Under the pieces are notes generated by a model. That model did not search any database and was not told where the DNA came from. It worked only from the letters and a program-made list of their open reading frames with translations. From positions 6,403,561 through 6,467,560 of the forward strand of contig NW_017802379.1 of assembly GCF_001625305.1 (NCBI RefSeq): a DNA stretch of 64,000 nucleotides. The letters run 5' to 3'. Shown in pieces: positions 44,754 to 57,884 of this stretch (positions are counted from its first letter, which is position 1; each line of letters starts with the position of its first letter). Source of the DNA: Branchiostoma belcheri. Lineage: Eukaryota; Chordata; Leptocardii; Amphioxiformes; Branchiostomatidae. A program made the translations under genes and the position numbers.

Positions 44754-45581
44754 ACTGATCGCTTTAAATGAAAACTGGCCTGGATACATACAACAAGCAA
44801 TGTGATTTTTTAAAAGTCAAATATCTCAGTCAGGAACCACAATACTTGCGACAGAAAACCACAATATTATAGAAGGATGCATACTTATAAATATCAGGGA
44901 TTGACTCGGAAATGATTTTCCAAATTCAAAGTTACCAGTGTTGAATGGTAGATTGAAACTTTAGTTTTGGGTCCAAACAATAGTAGACAAGACTGTAGTG
45001 TAATTTCAGGTTGGTATCAAGTGGTGTAGGTTGGAGGGTAGCTGTAACATTTGTAGCCTGAAATATTTCTTCTAAGTTTTCTAAAGGTTACAGATAATAC
45101 ACAAAGATGACAAGGTCTTCTAGTAGAAGCTTTCAGTCCATTTTAGCCATATTTACTGTAGCTTTAAAACATTTTTGAAGCTGTTCCAGAAAAAGTGGAG
45201 ACAAACTTCCCAAGAGCTCAAAATAGTAGATTGAAAGTATATGGATGGCAGGTCATCATAATCATTCAATGACATCCAATTTGTCATCTTCAATTTTTGC
45301 CATATTTCTACCTTGAATATCATTACAGAATTCCAGCACTTATCTTTAAATAACTAGTTTTGCTCCCTGTATATGTGCAATTTTTAATGATCTTTCTTTG
45401 GTGTTGAGAAGGAAGGGGAAGTTTGGTCGAATTGTAGCAGTATTGTTATTGACATATCTGTTATATACATGTATTTAGTACCAGTCAGTGAATAATTTCA
45501 ATCAGTTAGTATATTATACATTTTGTAGATCATAGGAGTTCCTTGCACACTACCAAAACATTTTCAGGTATAGAAGTTCGT

Positions 45582-45870
45582 AGTTCTCACTAGGCTATTT
45601 GAGCATAGGGTCCCTTATGCTGCGATTTGGACACCCTACACTGTCTTTCAACTGACGTAGGGGTGCTTTTTGGGGGAGAACCTTGATAAAAATTAAACTT
45701 TAGAAAGTTATAACAACTGGAAAACATAGCAAGCAATAGTTTTTCAGAGAGAATACCAGACCCCCTGCTGTGGTCATGTCTTTTGGACTCAATGTGCAAC
45801 AGGCACCACAGAAAGTTGCCCTTCTGTACCTGATCCCTACGGCTGTGAAAAAATCCTGGTGAGAACCCTG
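45582..45870. mobile_element. hAT-like MITE, second copy
   Basis: Its ends (GTTCTCACTAG and CTGGTGAGAACCCTG) and interior (TACTG/CTGTGGTC, CCACAGAAAGTTGCC, TTCTGTACCTGA) match the element at 12749-13104. Flanking octamers AAGTTCGT and AAGTTGGT agree at seven of eight positions, supporting an 8-bp target duplication. Confidence 0.85.
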
Positions 45871-46817
45871 AAGTTGGTTATGTGCACAATAACTACAAGA
45901 CATATTATATTAAATTTTGGTACATACCAGTGTTGTTCTAACCATTTTAAGTCATGGTAACAAAGAGTATGGAGAAAAATGAGATGCTCTCAGGCTCACT
46001 TACTGTGCCAAATAACTGAAACAAGTCTGTAAACTCAATAATTGTTCTTCAACAAGACTAAGACTAATTCAATAATACATACTATATTACAATTATAATT
46101 AATTTCAATTGTGGCTGACTTGATATTCCTAGAACATTATTTTGAAGATATTGTTGAGTTTGTCAACATGGATGTAGGTCATATTGGATGTAAATATCGT
46201 TTGGGAGAATTTTGTACACAGTTGAAGATGTGCAATGTTGTGTGCTATATACAATGTATGGTGATGTGATAATGACATATCATGCATCATGTTATGGGGC
46301 AAATTTATCTTCCATTTCTGTGTAACAGTAACTAACATACTTTCCTAGATCAGTTTGTAGTTCCTCAGGACTGCTCCATTGAATTTTTTTATGACGTGAA
46401 GTCAGAACAGTTTAGTACATGTACCGGGTACATGTACGTTTGCTATCCAAATCATCTGAGGCCTAGGAAAAAAATGTGCTTCCAGTTTCAGTCCTGAAAA
46501 AAAATTAGGGTAGGGATTATCTTTTTGTATTTTTTTTTAGACTTTGGCAATCTCTAAAAATTTATGTCCCTTGCAGGGGTCCACACAAAAAAAAGTGTCG
46601 GCAATTTTTTTTCCAGGGAAACAGGAAGCAAACTTTTTTTTCTCGGCCAAAAACTGGCAGAGTTACCAGTGTAATGAACTTAATAATTATAGTCCCTGAA
46701 GTGCTGTAGCAGTGTATTGTCTTGACAAGTGTAAGTGCCTCCTGGTCATATGCAAGCATAATGTAGTGAGTGTAGTTGGACACAGATGTGACAGTTCTAT
46801 GCTATTCCTGTGCTGCC

Positions 46818-47049
46818 ATAGCCTCCTGTACAGGCCTTTGAGCGAGTGGGCATTTTCATACTGGGTTTTGTATAATTAACGTCTTTTGCCAGCCATCGTA
46901 AAACCAACCGACTTTTGTAGGACAAACCTGCCTCATATATCCTACGATGGACGGTTGGTTGTACGATGGCCGGCAAAAAAAGCGGTAACAATCCTACAAA
47001 ACCCAGTATTAAAATGCCCACCCTCTCAGAGGCCTGCACAGGAGGCTAT
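46818..47049. mobile_element. foldback MITE with ~110-bp arms
   Basis: The left arm ATAGCCTCCTGTACAGGCCT... and the reverse complement of the right arm ATAGCCTCCTGTGCAGGCCT... match through GTGGGCATTTT(C/A)ATACTGGG and on to TTTTGCC(A/G)GCCATCGTA near the centre. Almost the whole element is self-complementary. The interior is noncoding. Confidence 0.88.
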
Positions 47050-48901
47050 CCTATGCTACCCATACTGTTACATGTAGGTAGTACACTGTATGTAGTTACA
47101 ATAGAGGAGGTGTGTGATGGTTAATGACTTTGTGGGAATTAAGTGAGTACAAAGTATAAGGGGTTCATACAGGCATGTAATAGAACCATGTTTCAGGCAG
47201 AATTCTCACTCCAATATGACTATAATGACTAATGACCAGCCATGGGCAAGGTAGAGGTTGTAATACATGTACATGAAGCACAAGGTCTATGTTAGATCTG
47301 TGTTTCTAAAGGAATAACAAATTGTGGGTTCAGAAGATTTTTTTATTTTTAAGGGATATTAATGTTACTGTTGTGCAGGGCTGGATAGATGTGTTGCTCT
47401 GGTAGTTTTTAACCAGGGTTAACATTTTATGCTTTCTGTACAATTTAATGTTTAAGTAGTCATTTATCAATAATAATAATTTATTTGCTCTCAGAGGCTT
47501 TTGAATGTGAATTGTTAACAGGTGTTTTCTTTTATGCATTACTAATTTACATGTACCCATGTCTGAAATCAAAACTGCCCCCTCCCTAACCCTATTCATA
47601 TTGTTGTCAAGCAACATGGAATAAATCTGGTGTACAGGAATACACTAAGATTGTTTTCTACTCATGAAACTTGATTTAAAAGGAAGAAGCCTTACTAACA
47701 CTCAGTAAACAAAGTTCTGGAGGATTAACAAGAGGTTGGAAATCGTCATAAGCTACAGTTGTTCCTAGCACAAATGACACAGTAAGACAAGACCAGCGAC
47801 AAGACAAGACATTTGACACATTTTTAAGACAAGACCAGCAATATTTTATTTTGTAAATCAGAATCCTGAGACTCAAAATCTTTAACGTCTGTCCATGCAT
47901 GTCAAATTCACCAGTCCAATCCACCCAGCACCCTAAATATTATGTACATTGTACATATAAGTCATTGATGGAAAGAAGAGGTATTCAAAACTGCCCACCC
48001 TTTTTAAAAGAATGACAAACCAATATTATATACAATTTCAGGTTACGATTTATCAGAATTATATTAGTGATATATTTCCATCAAAATTGTATATTCTACG
48101 TAATAGTCTATTTATGTGAGATACATTATATATCTCATGCTTACTTTACCTTCAAGCAGTGCAAAGTTTTCAGCCTTAATTACATTGTGTACAATGTGCA
48201 ATAAGTTAATTAGGGTTATCAAACATTGACATAGTACTAAGTACATGTATTATCCAGTTGTCAGATCACCAAGAAAAATGGTAGTCAATGCTTACACTAT
48301 TGTTCACTGGACAAGATCATAAAAAGAAACAGCAGCTTCATCATTCAAATTTTCATATATTAAATTGATTATGTACGTTTTGCAGAATCCATGAAAATTT
48401 TGGCGAGCGGTTGCAAAACAAGTCCGAGTACAAATTTTTGTCATGTACTGGCCAAAGTCTTTTAATCTCAAAATTCTCAGTAGCCAGACCCATTTATATG
48501 TAGTAATGTCCATGGATATAGCACCTTTAATTCTAAGATATCAGTGGACACAATATGGCCCCGCATGATGATTTAAGGAAGTTTGCTATCACAATATGAA
48601 TGACTGAAAATTATTATTTTCCTTCCTAGCCTAAGTGTGGAATTTTTAGTGCTTCGGTGTGCCAAGACTTCTTGTGCGCTACACTTCATTCGGTTTGATT
48701 TTACATCAAATTTAAAGCCAGCACCACTAATATGAGATTTTTGTGTAACTCATTATTTTAGACTTCAGAGGAAGTAATTACTGATAACCTGAGACATTTA
48801 CAACAATGCATCATTGTTGCTAAAAGCAGAGTTTGTAGAGAAGATATTTCTTTCACTGCAGGAGTGTGTTCCAGGGAGTCCGTATCTCTGTGACTGACTT
48901 C

Positions 48902-51171
48902 TCACCAGCGCAGCTTGCCAGGGATGTACTTGTCGATCAGACCCTGGTAGTACGGCTTCAGGGCCTCGATGTCAGGGAGTTCATCTGCCTTGGAGTACAG
49001 GTCAAATTTGCTGCAGGAACAGACAGAACTGTTAGCCACTGTACTGTTGTAGTCTTGAATCAAGTCATTTTATGAAGATTGCACTATTATCCATCGATTC
49101 TGTAGCACCTGCCATAACACCAGCTTTGCAGGCACATGGCTCAGCAGTGGCTGGCTATTATTGGTACACTAAGCGACTTGTCACACCTAACCTTTGAACA
49201 TCTAACTGCAAGCATTGTTTAAAACTATACTGTACATGTACATTGTACTTTGTTGCAATGATACAACTACATGTACTACAGTTACAGCATATCACACCAT
49301 ACCGTCTGTCTACTGTGACCGTTTTCTTCCAGTCCATTGAATAATTACTTTAAACAGGATTGACTGAGTGTACATAACATTTAACCACTCGAGCCAGCAA
49401 CAAGGGAGCCAGCAGTAAACTGAAGAGGATAGAAACCAGGCTACATGACATTCATTGTACTGACTTGAACTCCTTGACCCAAGCCAGCATCTCCCTGTCC
49501 TTGTTGTTGCACAGATAGTCGTAGTCCCCGCTCCCGTGCCACGGGTAGAAGGAGTGGAAACGAATCACGTACAGCGCCTACAGAAAGAATGGCCCACAGG
49601 TTCAACTTTCTCCTTGTTCCTTGAACACCACTAAGTAGTTTGATGTAATTTAAAGTTAAACTAAGTTTTTATTCACTAAAGTACAGTTTTGAATTCATTG
49701 TATCTTTAGCATGTACTATATCGTCACTGCGCAATAGTAGGTATCATTCAATAAGTCACCATCTGCTTTTGCTCCAGTGTCACTGACGAAAGGTAGTGGA
49801 TGTTACCTGAAACATCTGACCATTTTCAAAATCATATCCAGTGGCTTGAGTAACTGTATCTTATTACCTGGATGTCTAACCTTCACCAACGCACCATTTG
49901 GTTGATTGAGTTGAAAGTTTTGAAAATAAAATTGAGCACACTTTTTTGAGTTACTTACCTCTTCTGGCAGCTTGGTGTTGTTTCCCTTAAGGACATGGTA
50001 CATGTACTCTGGGAACAAGACCAGCAAAAGGTAGGCAGTTAGAAATTATGATAAGCCTTGATCAGATGTAGTATGTGTGTATTGATTAAGTTTTATATTG
50101 ATTTCAATAGTTCATAATTCTAGACTTCACACAAATCAATCAAGTCTGCTAACAGATACCTAATTAATAAGTAATTACATTGATTAATGCACAAATTCCA
50201 AGCAAATTGTTTCTTTCATGCTGGATGACAAGATGTCATTCATGCACCAAAAATCAGATCAATTTCTTTTCTAACCCCATTTTTTTACCAATAGAAATTT
50301 TGTGTAGTCAACATTGAACTACAAACTGATTGGATGGTTGCAAGGATTATTCTCATGTATAAAAATGTAGATCTGTCATAACACTAGCACCACTGCAAAC
50401 AAAAACAACAACTTTCTAAAACAATGCATGAGGAAAAACAACATCCAACAGATTGGTAGTAATTATTTTGACCCGAGGCTAGAAAAATTCTTAAGTTGGT
50501 TTTGGATGTCACATATACATTGTATAGCCCTAAAAATTGCTTATTACTCAAGATATATAAACCAAAAATGGATGATGTCTAATCTATGTTGCCTCAACTT
50601 GGGTCCCTAATATGTAGTTTTAGCAACAAGATTTGGGGCAAATTGGGTAGTACCATCATGGCCCCAGGACATAAGGACTTTGTCCAAGCCACAGTTTTCC
50701 TCGTACATCCCAAGTTTGGTGCTGAAACAATACAAAAGCACATACAAAGGTTTGATATCACAAGGCAAAGCACTGAGAGCTTTATCAGCTTCTAGCAACC
50801 TCTGGCTGATTCCGTCGGTACTGCAGTCCTTCTGTCCTTTAAAATACCATGTGTGCACAATGTCAAGACATAAAAACAGCTATAATGATTTTGTATTGAT
50901 CATTTTGATCCACAGATATTGCAGAGAGGTGTTACATGTAGAAGAATTTCACTGCATTTCTAAAGGAGCTGAAAGAACACCTGCACTGTGACATAAAAAT
51001 AGCCATGATTTTGTGTCAACTTCATTTTAATCCACAGATATAGCAGAGAGGTGTTGGAAGACCTGTGATGCGTTTTCAAAGGAGTTTGAAGAACACCGGC
51101 AGTGTGACTAAATCACTGGGTGCCTTTGCTTGACTGCAGTTTTTTCTGCACATGCATGCACATGTGCACGT

Positions 51172-51223
<52 letters not shown>

Positions 51224-54200
51224 CACAACCTTCTGCAGTACAGATGACACAGTACAGATTGAAGAAGCTATTTGTTGACTATCCCCCAGACTAACTTCGC
51301 TTTCCTACCAGTCTGCAGTCTTCACTGTGATGTCTATAAACCTCAAGTCCATATCTTGTCTGGAGACTTCTTGATATTGGTGTTTGTCACAACCAGATAC
51401 ATTTTGTGGTGTTGACATTTACATGAACAAATATGGCATGGGACCAATGAAAATTCTTTTCTTGAATTGAATGAGAGTTTCTTGGAAAAGTTTTCCCCTG
51501 AACTATGGTACAAAGCAATTTGAGGTGAGGATTTTACTATACTACCAACTGCTACCACCAGTGCAGTAAGGATTATCTAATGTTCCGCTTCATCTCTAAC
51601 ATGCTAATAAAGGTCTTGACTCACCCCTACCCCAAGGAAAAATACCTGATCCAAAAATGTACAAGAAAGCTTGGATGTATTTGATCAAAATACCCTAAAG
51701 CTAATACCCCAAGCCCTTCAACCTTCAAGTATTCCCATTAGCAAGGTGTATGTGAAAGTCATCTTCAAGAATTCTTAATCGTAGAGGAAAGAAAATGGGC
51801 CTACGGCACCGAGGTAGAGCATCCGAGGGACCTAAATTCCTGACGACATTGATCAACCATGGCTTTGACTTGAGCTGAAAGTTAAGTATCTTTACAAAAA
51901 TGAGTGCTCAGAGCATGAGAAGAAATCACAGTTGGCTGTTCATGCATATTGGGTACATACACTTTCTTTTTTTTTAGCTTATTTGTGTATAGACAACAAT
52001 TGTAATCACTTTTTTTCACCCAACTGCGAAAATGGTCTAGCCAATATCGACAGAGATGATTGGATTGAAAGCCAGAGGGATACCAAACAGGGGCAAGCAG
52101 ATGAAATATGCTTCCTCCACAGGCTGAGTTTGTGCTTGAGGCTTGAGGCTGACAACAGAAGAAACTGTCATCTGCTTTTGCGATATACATTGTAAAAAGG
52201 AGGCACAGGTAGAAGGTGGCAGGTAAGGGTGTGGCAGCTATTAGATTATTGTTTCTGATCAAGTTTGTCTGAACTTTACATGAGAATCCAGGCTTCATAC
52301 AAGCAACTACACTTCATCAAGTCTATCATCAATTTCTACATCTTCAATGGTTTCTGAATATCAACTTCAAGGTATTTAAAAGAAGAATTTTCATTTTCAA
52401 TTGTGGTAGACACAAATCAATGTGAGAGGCTGATGCAAAAGTTTTGAGTCATTCAGATATTTACAAAAGCATTTTACAATAGCTTGAACCTGTTTCACCA
52501 GGTTTTAGGGGTAAAATCTTGCAATATTGTAATCTTTCAAACCTGGAAGAAGCCTGGTATTCTCAAGACTCAGTACATTGTACATGTAGGGAATGGTTGC
52601 TTCTGAATTTTTTTGAACTTTTAATAACAGTTTGTCTCTTCTACTATAAACCATTCCACAATCTGTCATGGTAGACAGGCTTCTAAGACGGGCTAAATTA
52701 AATTCAAAACAGAGCCCTATCCAGGCACAGCAGTGGTGGAGAAAGGTAGTGGCAGAGCCACCTTGCACCTCTGAAGTGCCTTTGGGCAACAAGCATGTTT
52801 GTCCAAAACCAGCTGTGCCTATAGGTTAGATATCAAAACCCAGAACATATTAGAAAGTGCCTATAAGCGGTAGCAACCGTTCCCTGTACACCAACACAAA
52901 AAAGCAGTCCATGCATGTTCATACAAATTACAGCTTCAGAATCACTTTTCAGTTGTGCAATGAGAACGTAAATCCATTTTTGGAACAACGTGTATATTAT
53001 CGGTACTTTCAACTTGCGACAACTTGAAAGTGAATGGGCTGGTTGGTACTTGAAACATTGTTTTGAAAATAATCGTCATTTCACAAGTTCATTTCTGGAA
53101 AATATTATAGTTTTTGTTTAGCACATCCACACCAAGCTGCAGTTTTGCCACCTTCTACTGAAAGGCCGCACCCTCAGATGCGGTACTTACTTGAACTTGG
53201 GATCCTTCAGGTCGGGATTGTCCTGGAAACTGCTGTGACGGAAGACGACAGACTCGGCGGGCAGGCAGCCGGTTGGGAAGGTATCACCCACCACACACCA
53301 CTGTACGGGCAAATACAGAGGGGTTACAGTTGAAGTAAACATGACAGTTACAGCTGTACAACTTTATCATTTCACAGGAATCTTCTTGTCCCTCAGTCAC
53401 TGAAATAATAAAATTTAAAACAGCCTAATGCCATACAATTTGTGGGTTTATGCTATATTCTAAAACTGCATGGTATTGTAAAAAGTTTGATTTGCATTGT
53501 AACAGTGATACAAATGTTGTAGAATAGAGTTACAATACATTCAATGCTACTAGTACTGTGTGGTGGATGTTCTGTTGAACTTAATATTATAACTAATGGG
53601 AAGAATAGAAGAGTTTATTGTCAAGACAATGAACTGACCTGTGGCTCTCCCCAGATAGCCATGATCTTTCCAGCATCGTGGATCAAACCAGTCAACTGCA
53701 GCCAGTCTAGAGGAGAGAGGGTATGCACCAAATTACGTGGTGCTAACAACTCTTAAAAGAAGCTTAGCCAATGTCAGAAATGTCTTTGAGTTTCTCTTGT
53801 TTTACTTTGGAAATGTCTGAATATATTGTTAGTCATGAGTCGTGTCACCTACCTTTGTCTGGGTGTTTCTCCCTCACACTCTCTGCTGTTTGGAAAGCAT
53901 GGTAGATATTTGGAACATCAACCTAAATGTGTGAAAACATAGAACACATTCATTTTTAATCTTATGTTACAGTTATTTGATTGGCAAGGAAGATTTACAA
54001 AGTTAAAACAACAAAACTACTTGTATCACAATGATTGTAATACGATTTTTTTATGTGGCTTTCATTTCTTTTTTTGGATGGGGACTTCAGAGGTTATTTC
54101 ACCCCAGATAGATTTCACAAAGAAGAAAAAATGACGAGAAGCTTACATCAGGGTCACTCTCATCTACCAGGTTGTTCAACTCCTCCAGACACTCCAACAT

Positions 54201-57200
54201 GGTCATCTGGGCATGGTCCAACTTACACCAGTACTCCATCTGGAAATATACAGTTAGCAAATATGGTCTTACAAATTATACTGTCTCCCTTGTTCTTCAA
54301 CAAGGCTTTCTTACTTTTTAGGAGAAAGCATTACAAAAATCCAAAAATCTCAAAAGGCTCTTTCAGTTTATCATTCTAGACAAAGGTAACCACAATGAAT
54401 TGACTTCATTATCATTTTAGAAGTCTACCAATTCGGGGTTGTATTTATATTATATCCACATTTAGTTAGGGTCTTCTTTTGTGAATCAAGAATTTTTTCA
54501 ATGTGTAATACTAACACTTTACACATGGTGAGATAAACTCCCATGGCATCAATAGATACAGAATTTTAAGATTTATAATTTTTATTTCAACACAAATAAT
54601 ATGCAATATTTCAAACTGTGTAGGAGAAATTCTACAGATCAAATTCCAACTGTGCCAGAGACACAGCCATGTGCATGTGTACTCGGTCAATTTTAATTAC
54701 ATAACATCAAAGGACCTTGTGCAACTGGGTACATAAACTTACTCTTCAAAACTGCTGACCAACATAGCATGTGACAAAAAAACGTGCTCACATTTGCAGT
54801 TCTGATAAGGCATGTTTAACTTTACCTTTGCGAAGGAGTTTATTAGTCATTGATTAAGTGGGCTACAGGTCCTCAGCCTTTAGAACCAAAAATGTGTCAA
54901 CAAACCTGAACCACTAAATTACTACTGTTTGCTAAGTGGCGGTTTGTGGCAAAATGTTGGTCTGTTGTCAAATAGCTGATGGTAGCTCGAAATCATGTTG
55001 AAGTGTTTGCATAACTGATTTGTGGTCAGTGAAGCTTGAAACTTTTGTTAAAAGGGTAAAAGATCTACCCATATCTTTTAATATTTAATTGTTTCTTGCT
55101 TTGGATTCAGTCTTTTTGCGAACACCATTTTTGTATAAAATTATAAGGAAAGTGCTCCTACTACATGTAGTCCTAGTCATTTACATTATATAATTATTAC
55201 AATGTACATTTTCATCCTTCTTGCTGTAGACTTGGCATGTTTGCAGGTGTACATACACATATGTATATGGACTTACTGACATTTTGCTGGTTTCTACTTG
55301 TTCCTAGCCTGGTATCCAATTTACAAAAACCTAGTATTACAGCTGTGGAACAGGTTCAGATACCAGCCTAACTCCTTCCTATCAGTATACTGGCGTTATC
55401 TTTCACCAAGCCAGGGATCCTTGTGAAAGGACATGCATGACACAGTGAGATAGTGAGTGAGCGAGTGAGTTAGCATTGTAAGTGGGGAACAAACAACATG
55501 GAGACTGTGTGACAACAGACATGGCAGATAAGGCATCAGTCCATAAGTGTTGTTTTTATTTTTTTGCTGTCAGAAATAGATTTGGGGAAGGACAGCAGCT
55601 ATGTTAATTCTTTTAATTCTAATTCAACACTGCAGCTGCTTTTTTAAAAGTATGTTTTGATTCATAATACATGTATTCACCCTAAATTTTCAACATGCAA
55701 AACAACACTTAGTCTTGATTTTTCTATTTACTTGCAACCTTAGCTGCAGCTTACTCTCCGCAAAATGGTGGTCGAAGGTGGGCATTTTGAGAGCTGGTAC
55801 TAGGTAGTACCGGTAAGTGTACATTGTGTAAACTTTGAGCTTCAGTTGTTCTGTATGTATAACCTCCCTCACCTTTCTCCTGACAAAGTCCACAGTCTGG
55901 TGGGTGTGCATCAGCTGGTAGGTGTTCCGGACCTGGTCTGTGTGACTGTTAGCCTATGACAACAAGACAGTAAGGTCATAAGAAAATGCAAGTAATAAGG
56001 TCATAAGAAATAATAAGGTCATAAGAAAATGCAAGAACTGGATATGATCTGTACATGCATTACTAGTTGTAACAGCATAGCAACTACATGTACATGTACA
56101 TGTACATGTATATCCCAAGCTGCTACTTCAAAAATATTTGGAATCAAGGTAACCACCTTCATCATTGTTCACTGAAGGTCTCTCATACTAAAATGCTCCA
56201 GGACAGGGTAAGGGCACAGATCTCATTTAATGGGCAGAATAGATAGAAATGGTCTATAAAAATGTTCATCTCTAGACAGACATGCATATATAAAGTATTG
56301 GTGCAAGTGACAGACAGACTTACCTCTGAACTTTGGGTAGAGACCTGAATAACAGGATAATGCCATAAATCATATGTCAATCATAAGTCAGAATTTGAAT
56401 TAAAAAAAAATCATTATCATCGTCATCATTCATCATCATCATCATCACTGTTCAATAGATCCCATCATTGTTATCATTATGGATCAATTATTATCATCAT
56501 TGACCAATTATCAAATAGGGATTCAATGTCAGAAGAATAAAGAGAAGTCAGATGGCAGAAGAAAGTGTCTGTGAAGTCCTGTGAAAGAAAAGAAGCAACA
56601 AACGGAACACTAGCAGAGAATGAGAGGCAGAAATGTAGAGCAGTCACATCGTGATAATCACACAAAATTGAATAACTGTTCTTATCACATAAGATGGACA
56701 TTATCATATTACTGGTATATACAATGCTATCATAATCATATCTGATGGACTTTGTAATAAGCTGCTTTGTTGACAAAGCTGCTGAGAATGTAGATTTAAG
56801 AAAAGAGGTTTAAACCTCCTTGCTTTATTAAGGTACAGTGTCGTCTAAAACATCCGTTTCTTTTCATAGATTAGGAGGTTGGATGAAAATCAGAGGTTGG
56901 ATATCCGCTTTACTCATACTCATGTGACTAAAACGAGCAAGGACGTTTGGTGACGTAAAAAACAACAAAACATCAGTAGTGTTTACAGCCATGTTTTCTG
57001 TGTATGTCTTGGTTTCTAGTTTCTGTAATGTACTGGTGAATACCTCGAAGTTTCTGAAATTCTGATCACATCCTTCCATGTCAGGACGGAAGACGGGAGA
57101 AGGATCCAAGATCGTCTGAAACAAATAACAAAACAACAAAACATTGGAGGGGCAGCCTGTGTTGGTAACGGGCCCGTTAGTTCATGTTTGGTTTGGTCAG

Positions 57201-57884
57201 TTAGCGCTAGACCCACTAATCGGGCTCATTCTTTGTCCAATTTTAATTTACTGAGGCAGTGTATAACCAGATAGAAATAACTCCCTTCCCTTTCAATCGA
57301 CCTTTCACCTGATTTTCAGACAAACATCTCGTGCAAGGCCGTGTGACCCCATGATCAACCTTGGAAGAACAAACCCACGGCCGCCCCCCCCCCNNNNNNN
57401 NNNNNNNNNNNNNCCCACTGGGTTACAGTCCAACTCTTTGTTCTTTCGGGGCCTACATATCATTATGTCAAAAACTGCAGTGCCCTCACAACTTACCGTC
57501 ATGTTTCCCGATGCTTTATCGGTTCAGATTGTGCACAATAAATCGTTGAGAGGGCTGTGATCACGACAAGTGGCAACACCGCGTAAAGATGTTTCTCCTT
57601 CCTTGACAAATGATTGTTTACTTCGCAGCCTTGAATTACGCAAGACATCGGCTTATCTGATTGGTCAAAGTTGAGACACACCCCCAAATACTTATAGCTG
57701 ATTGGTGAAAGTGAATACGTCATTTTTGCTGTCGACAAATCACCGACTTGTTTTACATCACCTGGTCAAATATGCATCTCTGATTGGTTAATTGGAGGAA
57801 ACGCCCCCAGGAGAAACCCAGACCGGTTTGTACCTGTTCGCGCCGGCCGGGCAGCTGTGCTTTGCTTTGTCCAGTCTTCACCAT
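48902..57884 (-). CDS. MIOX: myo-inositol oxygenase
   Basis: Cytosolic di-iron oxygenase that cleaves myo-inositol to D-glucuronate, the first step of inositol catabolism. Eleven minus-strand exons in transcript order: 57834-57884, 57044-57115, 55873-55953, 54147-54239, 53853-53922, 53639-53706, 53191-53300, 50654-50721, 49959-50008, 49465-49577, 48902-49010. Frame is kept at every junction and the product has 294 residues (human 285). All six metal ligands are visible: His107 (YHAFQTAE), His132-Asp133 (LIHDAGK), then the His of SWGHDEYMY, the His of RFHSFYPWH and the Asp of NKFDLYSK. Other family signatures are LMHTHQTVDFV, LVDESDPDVD, VVGDTFPTGC, FQDNPDLKDP and the C-terminal KPYYQGLIDKYIPGKLRW. 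The start is the first ATG of a short exon encoding MVKTGQSKAQLPGRREQ. An assembly gap lies in intron 1. The gene diverges from SFSWAP and converges with VMP1. Confidence 0.97.
49775..49870. repeat. dispersed repeat, partner of 3325-3425
   Basis: It starts CCAGTGTCACTGAC, as in the ZDHHC5/8 intron copy, and keeps GGTAGTGGATG, AAAATCATATCCAGTGGCTT and GAGTAACTGT. It is located in a MIOX intron. Confidence 0.7.
50871..51113. repeat. ~120-bp tandem duplication in MIOX intron
   Basis: Copies at about 50871-50988 and 50989-51113 share ACATAAAAA(C/T)AGC, ATGATTTTGT, ATCCACAGATAT, GCAGAGAGGTGTT and AAGAACACC. Divergence is about 15-20% by eye, so this is an old event. Confidence 0.85.
51173..51222. 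repeat. (CA)n microsatellite, ~23 units
   Basis: An uninterrupted CA tract in the MIOX intron between exons 53191-53300 and 50654-50721 (transcript order), likely to vary in length between individuals. Confidence 0.97.
55961..56035. repeat. triple short repeat around AAGGTCATAAGAAA
   Basis: The segment TAAGGTCATAAGAAA occurs three times within 75 bases directly upstream (transcript sense) of MIOX exon 55873-55953, so the repeat borders the polypyrimidine region of that acceptor. Confidence 0.75.
56088..56112. repeat. (ACATGT)n short array
   Basis: Four tandem hexamers ACATGT in a MIOX intron, the densest instance of the TACATGTA-type motif that recurs across the window. Confidence 0.85.
56405..56510. 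repeat. ATC/TCA trinucleotide-rich tract
   Basis: An imperfect CAT/ATC microsatellite in MIOX intron 2. Confidence 0.8.
57394..57413. other. assembly gap (20 N) in MIOX intron 1
   Basis: Twenty Ns preceded by a run of C, typical of a homopolymer-associated assembly break. Frames crossing it contain undefined residues and were ignored. Confidence 0.99.
57658..57788 (-). promoter_or_regulatory. three CCAAT boxes (ACCAATCAG)
   Basis: The nonamer ACCAATCAG, a full NF-Y-type CCAAT box, occurs on the minus strand at 57658-57666, 57698-57706 and 57780-57788, spaced 40 and 82 bases. They lie just downstream of the MIOX exon 1 donor, inside intron 1, and upstream of SFSWAP in the opposite direction. 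Promoter function is inferred. Confidence 0.5.

Larger units (their letters stand above)
44613..48901. other. convergent intergenic region between VMP1 and MIOX
   Basis: Contains the VMP1 3' flank with AATAAA at 44748-44753, a hAT-like MITE, a foldback element and AT-rich unique DNA. No protein gene is recognised on either strand. The MIOX 3' untranslated region should run leftwards from 48901, but its end could not be fixed. Confidence 0.5.

Noticed and set aside
57305..57560. Frames spanning the N run in MIOX intron 1
   Set aside because: They include undefined residues across an assembly gap and cannot be evaluated.
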